Shown here one piece after another: positions 16,913 to 24,503 of a stretch of 64,000 bases of DNA; position 1 is the stretch's first letter, and each line of letters opens with the position of its first letter. Source of the DNA: JAPLKX01 sp035530195 (GTDB lineage Bacteria > Hydrogenedentota > Hydrogenedentia > Hydrogenedentales > SLHB01); NCBI GenBank assembly GCA_035530195.1, contig DATKVG010000103.1:22381-86380 (forward strand). Direction: 5' to 3'. Below the pieces are notes generated by a model, which saw nothing but the letters and a program-made list of their open reading frames with translations, was not told the origin of the DNA and made no database searches. The translations under genes and the position numbers were made by a program.

Positions 16913-17108
16913 CAGAGCCGGACAGGGAGGTCCAAAAACGTGACAAGGACGTCGCCGGCCTTAAGGCTGGGTTGTAAGGACGGTTGAATCGGGCTCGGCG
17001 GGCGGCCCACTCGGTCCGAGCGAGTGCCGGCCGCAGGATTCAACAGTCAATCCTCTGAGAGTGGCGCTGTGGCGGCCGCAACGACGGCCGGCACGGCGCC
17101 GCATTCTT
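16913..17108 (+). ncRNA. Candidate sigma-28-controlled small RNA 3
   Basis: About 196 nt. Two hairpins carry ANGGAN hexaloops: GGAC-AGGGAG-GTCC (16920-16933) and GTGAC-AAGGAC-GTCGC (16940-16955). The embedded ACAGGGAGGT and ACAAGGACGT both fit ACANGGANGU exactly. A GTTGAATC/GATTCAAC stem encloses a long GC-rich arm. A further AAGGAC lies at 16977-16982. The unit ends in a long GC-rich hairpin. Confidence 0.66.
17063..17108 (+). terminator. Terminator-like hairpin of unit 3
   Basis: Imperfect 15-bp stem from GGCGCTGTG to CACGGCGCC, followed by GCATTCTTTATT. The T tract is weaker than in units 1 and 2. Confidence 0.6.
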
Positions 17109-17287
17109 TATTGCAGGTTGCGGATTAACTGCGGCCGATCTAAACGCGCTTGAGACAATTGGAACCTATTCAATCCGCAATCTGTCGGGGCGCCCCCCGG
17201 CAGTTCGTGGGGGGTGTCCCCATTTTAGCTTTGGGCTTAACCGCGGTTTGTTCTATTCGCTGTTCCGTTTAATCCGCAATCCGCAAT

Positions 17288-18043
17288 TCACTCATACTCG
17301 ACCGCCATCAGCACGAGGCCGTGGGCCGGCGCCGTGTAGCCGCGGTACGGACCCGGCGAAGTAAGACGCTCATCGAGCGTCGACGCGGGCAGCAGGCCGC
17401 GCGCAATGTCAATCAGGGTGCCGGTAAGGTTGCGCACCATCTTGTAGAGGAACGCATCGCCGCGGAATTCCAGACGCCACAAGCCTTCGGCGTCAACGGG
17501 ACCGGCAAACCCGCCCTCGATCAACTCGACCGAATGCAGGGTTCGGACGGTGGTCGCGCTCGAGGCGCCCGCGCATTGAAACCCGGCGAAATCGCGCCGG
17601 CCCGTGATGTGCCCGGCCAGTTCGGCGAGCCGTTGGAGGTCTACGGGCCACGGGACCAGCCACGCGTACCGCGCCGTGAACGGGTCCGGGAATTTGGCAA
17701 AGGAAAATGCATACGCATAGCGTTTGCCCGTGGCGGAGAAACGGGCATCGAAGTCATCCGGCGCAACTTCAACCGACTCGGCACGCAAATCGGGGCTGAG
17801 CATGCCCGAGATCGATCTCCGCAGCTTTTCCGTATCGGGTTCGAGCGGCCATTGAAAGTTGCAAACCTGCCCGAGCGCGTGGGCGCCCGCGTCGGTTCTC
17901 CCGGCCCCGCGTACACTGATCGCGCGCGACGCAATCGTGGACAATACGCGCTCGAGTTCCCCCTGGACGGTTCTCAGACCCGGCTGGACCTGCCAGCCGG
18001 CGAACCCCGAGCCGTCGTACCGGACCGTGGCTTTGATGTTCAC
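17288..18043 (-). CDS. truA: tRNA pseudouridine(38-40) synthase
   Basis: Isomerises uridines 38-40 in the tRNA anticodon stem. The GTG at 18043 overlaps the eda stop (GTGA) and gives the normal TruA beginning (VNIKATVRYDGSGFAGWQ, 251 residues); a second GTG six codons upstream (18061) is possible. Catalytic Asp is D51 in GRTDAGAHA. FLYKMVRNLTGTLIDIARG is the conserved C-terminal RNA-binding segment. Second gene of a coupled eda-truA pair. Confidence 0.95.
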   Translation of the reverse strand: MNIKATVRYDGSGFAGWQVQPGLRTVQGELERVLSTIASRAISVRGAGRTDAGAHALGQVCNFQWPLEPDTEKLRRSISGMLSPDLRAESVEVAPDDFDARFSATGKRYAYAFSFAKFPDPFTARYAWLVPWPVDLQRLAELAGHITGRRDFAGFQCAGASSATTVRTLHSVELIEGGFAGPVDAEGLWRLEFRGDAFLYKMVRNLTGTLIDIARGLLPASTLDERLTSPGPYRGYTAPAHGLVLMAVEYE

Positions 18044-18705
18044 GTTGCCCTGGCCGCGCACACCGCGTTGGCAAACCGTTTGGCGTTTTCCGTCAGGCCT
18101 TTGTAGTCGCGGGCCGCCAAGAGTTTCTTGCTCACCAGGTTACCCCCGACTCCCAGCGCGGACGCGCCCGCCTTGAGGAACGCGCCGATGTTGTCGAGTT
18201 CGACGCCGCCGGTGGGAACGAGCGGCACCTGCGGCAACGGCCCTTTCAGCGCCTTGATGTAATCGGGCCCGCCGATGCTTGCCGGAAACACTTTGACAAA
18301 ATCGGCGCCGTTTTCCCACGCCGTCAGGATTTCCGTGGGCGTGTACGCGCCGGCGAACACGGGTTTGCCGTACCGGCGCGCCATCTGGATGACGGGGATT
18401 GATAGCGTCGGCGTCACAACGTACTGCGCCCCCGCCAGGATCGCCATCCGGCACGTCTCCGAATCCAGCACCGTCCCCACCCCCAGCAGGACGTCCGCGC
18501 CCGCCAGGTTTCTCGACGCGGTCTCGATACACTCGAGGGCGCCGGGCGTCGTCATCGTAACCTCGATACACTGGACGCCGCCCGCGGCAACAGCTTCCAC
18601 GACTCGCGACAACTCCTCCCCGCCCGACTTGGCAGCCGAATCGGCGCGAACCACGGCCACAATGCATTTATCCAGCACGTATTGAATAGCGGCGTACTTG
18701 TCCAT
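18040..18705 (-). CDS. eda: KDPG/KHG aldolase
   Basis: Cleaves 2-keto-3-deoxy-6-phosphogluconate to pyruvate and glyceraldehyde 3-phosphate. 221 residues; E48 in CIEVTMTT and the Schiff-base K138 in DFVKVFPA are in place, with GVGTVLD and PTGGVELDN as phosphate-site segments. GGAG lies before the ATG. Pairs naturally with the uronate-type enzymes downstream on the other strand (19030-23434), since glucuronate breakdown ends at this aldolase; edd and kdgK are not seen. Confidence 0.94.
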   Translation of the reverse strand: MDKYAAIQYVLDKCIVAVVRADSAAKSGGEELSRVVEAVAAGGVQCIEVTMTTPGALECIETASRNLAGADVLLGVGTVLDSETCRMAILAGAQYVVTPTLSIPVIQMARRYGKPVFAGAYTPTEILTAWENGADFVKVFPASIGGPDYIKALKGPLPQVPLVPTGGVELDNIGAFLKAGASALGVGGNLVSKKLLAARDYKGLTENAKRFANAVCAARAT

Positions 18706-19029
18706 GGCATTTCTCCGATCTAACAGTCGCTAAGTCCTTTGTTTCTGGCGAAGAGCCTTTAGTAACTCTGTCCTTGGAAGCAGCGGTGGGGTCGAGATCC
18801 TGCTCGACCGTGGCTCCAACATCCCAACCTGCGCCTCCGGGGTACCGCCTCTGCCACCACCCGGTCGCGCGGGAGCGCGACCCCACCGCATTGCAGCACA
18901 TGGGCCGCAACCGATGCAACCTTTTGGCACATCGGATCGGTCGGATCCGTCGGATCGGTCGGATCGGTTCTGTAGCCCACGTGCACAAAACCCCAAAAAT
19001 TCGTTATAGTACCCGAGGGAGGATTTGCA
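18706..19029. other. Intergenic region between eda and PIG-L deacetylase
   Basis: No gene seen. It contains a CGCGCGGGAGCGCG palindrome near 18870 and a 9-bp tandem array at 18932-18967. GGGAGG before 19030 is the ribosome-binding site of the downstream gene. Confidence 0.6.
18932..18967 (+). repeat. 9-bp tandem array
   Basis: Four copies of TCGGATCGG, one with a substitution. Same unit length as the GTCCACT arrays near 9451 and 9904 but unrelated sequence. Confidence 0.8.
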
Positions 19030-19830
19030 ATGGCAAAGCCGGTCGCGTTTGCGGTGGGTGCACACCCGGACGACATCGAGTTTATGATGGCGGGCACGTT
19101 GTTGATGCTGGGCCGGGCGGGGTATGAACTGCACACGATGAACATCTGCAACGGCTCGTGCGGAACCGCCGTCGAGGATCGCGAGGCCATCATCGCCCGC
19201 AGAACCGCCGAGGCCCGCGAGGCCGCTCGCTCGCTCGGCGCGCATTTCCACGAGCCGCTGGTGGACGATATCGATCTGTTTTACGAGCCGGGCGTCCTGC
19301 ATCGGGTCGCGGCAGTCGTGCGGGACGTGAAACCGGCCGTGCTGCTGACGGCCTCACCGCAGGATTACATGGAAGACCACATGACGGCGTCGCGCGTGGC
19401 GGTGACGGCGGCGTTCTGCCGGGGCATGCGCAATTTTCCAACCGACCCGCCGCGCCCGCCCATCGACGTCGAGGTGACGGTGTACCACGCCCTGCCCTGG
19501 GGGTTGAGCGACAGCCTCAGGCGTGTTGTCCGCGCCGGTCAGTACGTGGATATCGCGCCGGTGCTTGAACAGAAACGGGCCGCGCTGGCGTGTCACAAAA
19601 GCCAGAAGGAATGGCTCGACTCGAGCCAGGGGCTCGACAGCTACCTGACCACGATGGAAGAAATGAGCCGCGAGGTCGGCAAACAGTCGGGCCAATTCGA
19701 GTACGCCGAGGGATGGCGGCGTCATCTGCACCTGGGTTTTTGCTCGGAGGCGGCCGACCCGCTTTCCGAGGCGGTTGGCAAACACGGAATCATATCGCGG
19801 GCCTACGAGGACGGCCCGAACAGGGCTTGA
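19030..19830 (+). CDS. PIG-L/LmbE family N-acetylglucosaminyl deacetylase
   Basis: 266 residues with the zinc-binding HPDD motif (H12-P-D-D15) and a downstream [18 protein letters not shown] segment carrying the third metal ligand. The family removes N-acetyl groups from GlcNAc conjugates. The next gene is GlcN6P-deaminase-like, so the pair may act successively on N-acetylated amino sugars. Good ribosome-binding site. Substrate not determinable. Confidence 0.93.
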   Translation: MAKPVAFAVGAHPDDIEFMMAGTLLMLGRAGYELHTMNICNGSCGTAVEDREAIIARRTAEAREAARSLGAHFHEPLVDDIDLFYEPGVLHRVAAVVRDVKPAVLLTASPQDYMEDHMTASRVAVTAAFCRGMRNFPTDPPRPPIDVEVTVYHALPWGLSDSLRRVVRAGQYVDIAPVLEQKRAALACHKSQKEWLDSSQGLDSYLTTMEEMSREVGKQSGQFEYAEGWRRHLHLGFCSEAADPLSEAVGKHGIISRAYEDGPNRA

Positions 19831-19869
19831 CGCGCGTCCGCGCGCGCCGACGCGCGTCCGCGCGCGCCG
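19829..19869 (+). repeat. 20-bp tandem duplication
   Basis: ACGCGCGTCCGCGCGCGCCG occurs twice in direct succession between the deacetylase stop and the ribosome-binding site of the next gene. Confidence 0.8.
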
Positions 19870-19882
19870 AAAGGAGAAACCA

Positions 19883-20839
19883 ATGGCTATCGATTTGATC
19901 GGCACCATCAAGGGATCGCTGCTCGAGGGCTATTTCCCGGCAGGGTGGGATCTGAAAAAGCTCAACAAAATCTGCGCGCAACCGCCGGGAAAAGCCACCG
20001 CCCGCGAGAAATGGTGGAACAGGAGCTTCACGCCGATCCCGTGCGACTCGCTCGAGGATTTCAACATCATGCTTGGCCACGAAATCGCGCTCGAGATCGC
20101 CAACGCGGCCAAAGCCGGGCACGAAATCGTATTCATCCTGCCGGTCGGGCCGATGGGCATGTACCGCTGGGTGGTGTTCTTCCTGAAAGAATGGAACGTG
20201 GGCTGCCGGCACGTCCACGGGTTCAACATGGATGAGTGGAGCGACCACGCCGGCAACACACTCCCCGGCGACAACCCCGGCGCGTTCCAGAACGCCATGG
20301 AACAGGCGTTCTACGGCCCGCTGGGCAAGTTGACGGTGCCCAAAAACCAGCGCCATTTCGCCACGCGCCGCCAACTGCCCAAGTACGGCGGCCAAATCAG
20401 GGCGCTCAAAGACAAAGGCGCGCGGCTGGTGACGGTGTTCGGGATCGGGCGCGCGTGCCACATCGCGTTTTGGGAGCCCCATTTCGCCGCCGAGTTCAAG
20501 TCGGTGAACGAGTGGAAGGCGCAGGAATACCGGCTCGGCGCGATGCTTCATCCGATGACGATCGAGCAAAACGCCATCACCAGTTTCAAGAGCCGGACCA
20601 CGCTCGTCCCCACAACGGCCAACACGGTCGGGCCGGGGCTGTTCCTCAAGTCCGACAAGATCATCGGCGGGGCCGACGGCGCGCTCGGGCGCGGCATGAT
20701 GTGGCAAGGCATGTCGTTGTGGATGACGCTGCACCACGCCCCCACGCCCTGGATCCCAAGCACGTTCATGCCAACGCTGGCCGGCAAGCTGTTTTTCCTT
20801 AAAGAACTCGCCGGCCCCCTTGAACCTGAATGCAATTAA
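19883..20839 (+). CDS. Glucosamine-6-phosphate deaminase-like protein
   Basis: 318 residues from the ATG at 19883, chosen because AAGGAG sits 9 bp upstream; the frame is open further upstream through the 20-bp duplication, which has no family likeness. The sequence has NagB/6-phosphogluconolactonase traits: [21 protein letters not shown] for the phosphate-binding loop and [12 protein letters not shown] for the catalytic Asp/Glu region. NagB converts GlcN6P to Fru6P and ammonia. The central region is unusual, so a related aldose-ketose deaminase or isomerase is possible. Confidence 0.8.
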   Translation: MAIDLIGTIKGSLLEGYFPAGWDLKKLNKICAQPPGKATAREKWWNRSFTPIPCDSLEDFNIMLGHEIALEIANAAKAGHEIVFILPVGPMGMYRWVVFFLKEWNVGCRHVHGFNMDEWSDHAGNTLPGDNPGAFQNAMEQAFYGPLGKLTVPKNQRHFATRRQLPKYGGQIRALKDKGARLVTVFGIGRACHIAFWEPHFAAEFKSVNEWKAQEYRLGAMLHPMTIEQNAITSFKSRTTLVPTTANTVGPGLFLKSDKIIGGADGALGRGMMWQGMSLWMTLHHAPTPWIPSTFMPTLAGKLFFLKELAGPLEPECN

Positions 20840-20843
20840 TTCG

Positions 20844-20870
20844 GTAGGTCCGAAATTATTTCGGGCCTAC
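20844..20870. repeat. Short palindromic repeat, copy 2
   Basis: TAGGTCCGAAATTATTTCGGGCCTA, related to 932-957, directly followed by CAGAGGAGGATCACG, the ribosome-binding site of the next gene. Confidence 0.6.
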
Positions 20871-20884
20871 AGAGGAGGATCACG

Positions 20885-22078
20885 ATGACCGAGCGGGATC
20901 TGTTTCGCGTACGGATAGCGTTGGTGCAGGCGTTCCTGCGCGACCACCAATACGACGGCGTGCTGCTGTCGCGGGTGGATAACTTCGCCACGGCCACCGG
21001 CGGCAAGCGCAACTACGTCTACATTATGGGCGACATCGGGGTATGCTCGCTGTTCGTTACCGCCGCTGGCGACGTCTACTACGTCGGCACCAATATCGAA
21101 GAGGCCAGGGTGTTGGAAGAGGAACTGGCGGGGCTTGGGTGCAAAAGCCGCCGGTTCCTTTGGTTTGAAACCAACGCCGCCGAGGTGGTCCGGCGCGAGT
21201 TCCGCGGCAACTTCGTGTCCGACGACGGGTCGCTGGGCAAGAACGTCCACGACGAGATGGCCTACGTCCGCTCGCTGTTGACGCCGGACGAACTCGAGAA
21301 GTACCGGCGGCTGGGAACGCTGGCCGCGGAAGCCATGACGGCCGCGGTCGGGTCAGTCGAGCCGGGCATGCCGGAGTGGGACATCGCGGCGCGGCTCGTG
21401 GCGGAAGGGACGAAGCGGCGGTGCCTCGTGCCCGTATCGCTCATTGCGGCTGACGAGAGGATCGCCAAGTACCGCCACCCCATCCCGACCGAACAACCCC
21501 TGCTCAGGGCCGATACCTCCGAACGCCCGGTTCACGGGTACGTGATGATCGTCGGCTGTTTCTGGAAGGAGGGTTTGGTGGCGTCGATAACGCGGTTCCG
21601 GCAAGTCGGCGACATCCCGGCGTCGATCCACGACGCCTACGCCCGCGTGGCCGGCGTCGACGCGCTGATGCAGGAAGCCAGCGAGCCCGGCAAGACGCTG
21701 GGCGACGTGTTCTCCGCGTGCCAGGAGGCCTATGCGCGGCTGGGATTCCCGGCCAACGAGTGGCACAACCACCACCAAGGCGGGACCGCCGGGTACGCCG
21801 GCAGGACATGCAAAGCCACGCCCGGCGAGCCGTTTCCGATCCTCGAAAAAGGGTGGAGCGAGCGTGTCAAGGAAATTTCGGGCGTTTCCGTCGAGTTTGG
21901 GCAGGCGTTTGCCTGGAATCCGTCGGCGGTGGGAGTCAAGTCGGAAGATACGTTCATCTTGATGCCGGACGGGCGGAAGGAGATCGTGACTACTACGCCC
22001 ACATTGCCGCGGGTTGACCTCGAGGCGGTGCTGGGACGAAAAACAACCGTGACTAAATCGGGCATCGCCGGCCCCTGA
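20885..22078 (+). CDS. M24-family (Xaa-Pro peptidase-like) protein, probable pseudoenzyme
   Basis: 397 residues with a creatinase-like N-terminal domain and an M24 pita-bread domain (LTPDELEKYRRLGTLAAEAMTAA; HNHHQGGTAGYAGR; KSEDTFIL). In active M24 enzymes a D-x-G...SD-x-TR stretch supplies two metal-binding aspartates; here the matching stretch is VMIVGCFWKEGLVASITR, without them, and the usual TxEP is WNP. Metal-dependent peptidase activity is therefore unlikely. Such divergent M24 proteins occur in sugar-catabolic neighbourhoods. Strong GAGGAGG ribosome-binding site. Confidence 0.8.
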   Translation: MTERDLFRVRIALVQAFLRDHQYDGVLLSRVDNFATATGGKRNYVYIMGDIGVCSLFVTAAGDVYYVGTNIEEARVLEEELAGLGCKSRRFLWFETNAAEVVRREFRGNFVSDDGSLGKNVHDEMAYVRSLLTPDELEKYRRLGTLAAEAMTAAVGSVEPGMPEWDIAARLVAEGTKRRCLVPVSLIAADERIAKYRHPIPTEQPLLRADTSERPVHGYVMIVGCFWKEGLVASITRFRQVGDIPASIHDAYARVAGVDALMQEASEPGKTLGDVFSACQEAYARLGFPANEWHNHHQGGTAGYAGRTCKATPGEPFPILEKGWSERVKEISGVSVEFGQAFAWNPSAVGVKSEDTFILMPDGRKEIVTTTPTLPRVDLEAVLGRKTTVTKSGIAGP

Positions 22079-22090
22079 AAAGGCACACAT

Positions 22091-23434
22091 ATGGAACACG
22101 TCAAGAAGATCCGGATTGACCTCGAAACCGCACTGGCCGCCTTGCCGTGGGTCGACGTCCACACCCACATCGATGCCGCCCACCTGTCCGCACGCGGGCT
22201 CGACGACATCCTTCTCTACCACATGTCGATCAGCGACCTGTACGCCGCCGGATGCGGATGCGGCGCACGGCTCAGCGAAAATAGAACCGAAGACGAAGCC
22301 GTCTCCCGCCTCGAACAGGCCGTTCCATACCTGCCCAAGACGTTCAACACGTTCATCGCGTGGGGCATCAGGATCATCCTCGAGGACCTGTACGGCTGGC
22401 GCGAACCCGTCACACGGGACAACTGGCGCCGGCTGCACGCCCTGATCGCCGAACGCAGAGACGACCCCACATGGCCGCGCGAAATACTCAAGCGGGCGGG
22501 AATTGTCCGGTCGGCTACGGAACTGTGGCGCGGCCGCGATGGATCCGCCGACGACCTGTTCGATTACAGCCTCGAATGGGCGTTTTTCTCGCGCACCCAG
22601 TGCGGCCAGCCCGATATACCCCTGTACGAACTCGAACGGGCCTGGGCCGAAACTAAACCCGGCATACCACTCCCCGTCACGTTCGACCGGGCCGACGCGC
22701 CGCCCCTCCCGCGAACAATCTGCAACCTCGACGACCTGCACGAAGCCGTCAGCCATTACGCCGGGCTTATCCCCTACGGAAAAGTCTTCTCGACCGCCAC
22801 GCATTTCTCGACCGAGATCGATTATGCCCCCGTCACCGACGCCGCGATGTCCGAGGCCCTGCGGCTCAGAGATGTCGCGACCGACAAGCAGCGCGATGTC
22901 TACGCCAGCTACATCACCCACGCCCTGCTCGACGCGCTTTCCCCGCACGGGAGCGAAATGGCGTTCCAGTTTTCGCTGGGCGCCGAGCCGTTGCCCCACG
23001 AATCCGCCAGTCTCCTCAGGCAGCGCACCATCGGCCAGTTGGCAGAACTGATCAACCGGTTCCCAAGCGTGCGGTTCGTCTGTTTTCTCTCGAGCCGGCA
23101 CGCCAACCAATCCCTGTGCACCCTCGCTCGAGAACTGCCCAACCTCTCACTCGCCGGATATTGGTGGCACAACTTCTTCCCCGGAGCTATCCGCCACGTG
23201 TTCGACGAGCGGCTCGACATGCTGCCCCTCAACAAGCAAATCGGCTTTTTCAGCGACGCCTACTGCGCCGACTGGGCTTACGCCAAGGCTGTCCTAGTGC
23301 GGAAACTCATGGCCGAAGTCCTGGCGAACAGGATCGATTCAGGCCAGTACAGTTTCGACGACGCCGTCAACATCTCGCGCACCCTCGTCTACAACACGCC
23401 CCTCGAGGTGCTGGGAATCCGCCTGAAAAAATAG
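22091..23434 (+). CDS. Amidohydrolase/uronate isomerase-like protein
   Basis: 447 residues. VDVHTHID near residue 20 is the first metal-binding HxH of the amidohydrolase barrel. GYWWHNFFPGAIRHVFDERLDMLP and QIGFFSDAYCADWAY resemble the C-terminal half of glucuronate isomerases (UxaC). Probably isomerises or hydrolyses a sugar acid. It starts 12 bp after the M24-like gene and closes the four-gene module 19030-23434. Confidence 0.78.
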   Translation: MEHVKKIRIDLETALAALPWVDVHTHIDAAHLSARGLDDILLYHMSISDLYAAGCGCGARLSENRTEDEAVSRLEQAVPYLPKTFNTFIAWGIRIILEDLYGWREPVTRDNWRRLHALIAERRDDPTWPREILKRAGIVRSATELWRGRDGSADDLFDYSLEWAFFSRTQCGQPDIPLYELERAWAETKPGIPLPVTFDRADAPPLPRTICNLDDLHEAVSHYAGLIPYGKVFSTATHFSTEIDYAPVTDAAMSEALRLRDVATDKQRDVYASYITHALLDALSPHGSEMAFQFSLGAEPLPHESASLLRQRTIGQLAELINRFPSVRFVCFLSSRHANQSLCTLARELPNLSLAGYWWHNFFPGAIRHVFDERLDMLPLNKQIGFFSDAYCADWAYAKAVLVRKLMAEVLANRIDSGQYSFDDAVNISRTLVYNTPLEVLGIRLKK

Positions 23435-23510
23435 AACAGGATATCTCCGGACGCTGCCCTTATCGCGCCGCCGCAATGCCTTAACCTGAGACTCCTTCCT
23501 ATACTCGCGG

Positions 23511-23640
23511 TGACGTAATCCCGAAGGGATGTGGGTGCCATAGCCGGGGGTGCGGGAGCGCGAGTCTTCGAGTGCGACCAAACCCCCGGTAGCGACGCCC
23601 CCCGCGTTATAGCCCCGCAAGGGGCGCAGGACCTTTACAG
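23511..23640. repeat. Cluster of short palindromes (cluster 1)
   Basis: Three successive palindromes: ATCCCGAAGGGAT; a hairpin from GCCGGGGGT to ACCCCCGGT; and GCCCCGCAAGGGGC. Similar clusters occur near 27407 and 48796. Non-coding. Confidence 0.55.
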
Positions 23641-23701
23641 GGACGTGGTTTGGTTGTGCCGTCCGTGGATCCGGAACGTAGGTTGCCCTACCATATTTCC
23701 G

Positions 23702-24280
23702 TCAGGCGATTTCTTTAGCGTTCTTGACGATTTTGGATACCAGCCCGTATTGGACGGCTTCTTCGGCGGACATCCAGAAGTCGCGGTCGCTGTCGACGGC
23801 CACTTTATCGATGGGCTGGCCGGTTTCCTCGGAGATGAGGTTGTTGATCCGCTCGCGGATTTTCAGGATTTCCTGCGCCGTGATGCGGATGTCCGAGGCG
23901 ACGCCGGCGGCGCCCGTGCTCGGCTGGTGCATCATGAAGCGCGTGTTGGGCAGGGTGTAGCGGTCCTGCCGAACCGCCGAGAGCATAATCGGCACGCCCA
24001 TGCTGGCCACGAACCCCGCACCGATACAGATCACCTTCGATTCCACGTACCGCAGGATGTCGTAAATGGCAAACCCCACGTCCACCATCCCGCCGGGCGT
24101 GGTTACCAGTACGCGGATCGGGTCGTGCGAGTCCGAGTCCAGCACCAGCGCCTGCGTGATGACGCGTTCCCCGAGATCCTCTTCGAGGGGGCCGTTGATG
24201 AGAATCGTGCGCGCCTTCAACAGCTTGGCGCTGATGATACCAACTCCCCGTTCTTCTTTTTCTTCGTCGGGACAAGGCAT
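23702..24280 (-). CDS. clpP: ATP-dependent Clp protease proteolytic subunit
   Basis: Serine protease that forms the tetradecameric chamber used by ClpX/ClpA. 192 residues with the complete triad: S93 (GAGFVASMGVP), H118 (RFMMHQPS) and D167 (DSDRDFWMSAEEA). Neither tig nor clpX is adjacent, so this copy is outside the usual tig-clpP-clpX operon and may be an additional ClpP. Divergent from recG. Confidence 0.95.
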   Translation of the reverse strand: MPCPDEEKEERGVGIISAKLLKARTILINGPLEEDLGERVITQALVLDSDSHDPIRVLVTTPGGMVDVGFAIYDILRYVESKVICIGAGFVASMGVPIMLSAVRQDRYTLPNTRFMMHQPSTGAAGVASDIRITAQEILKIRERINNLISEETGQPIDKVAVDSDRDFWMSAEEAVQYGLVSKIVKNAKEIA

Positions 24281-24351
24281 GGTTATTCCCTCGTTATCGT
24301 TTCATAACAAATCGCAGTATTTTGCCATTCCGCCCCGGAACCGGTCAAAAA

Positions 24352-24375
24352 AGTCCGGAGTCCGGAGTCCGGAGG
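24352..24375 (+). repeat. Short tandem repeat
   Basis: Three copies of AGTCCGG between clpP and recG. Confidence 0.7.
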
Positions 24376-24503
24376 AACTGCAGATTTCGGATTGCGGATG
24401 AACTGCTGAGACGGAAACCGATAGGCAGTCCCAGTTGTCCCAAAGATCAAATCTGCCTCCGCCTGAATCGACAACATCCTGCTAATCCCGTTATCCTGTC
24501 GAA

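Larger units (their letters stand above)
16333..17287. other. 955-bp gene-free region with three sigma-28 transcription units
   Basis: No protein gene of credible composition is present. Three promoter-hairpin units lie head to tail on the plus strand (listed separately). The remainder, about 17110-17287, carries AT-richer spacer with repeated CAATCCGCAATC words and a CCCCCCGG...GGGGGG palindrome, and ends at the truA stop codon. Confidence 0.8.
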
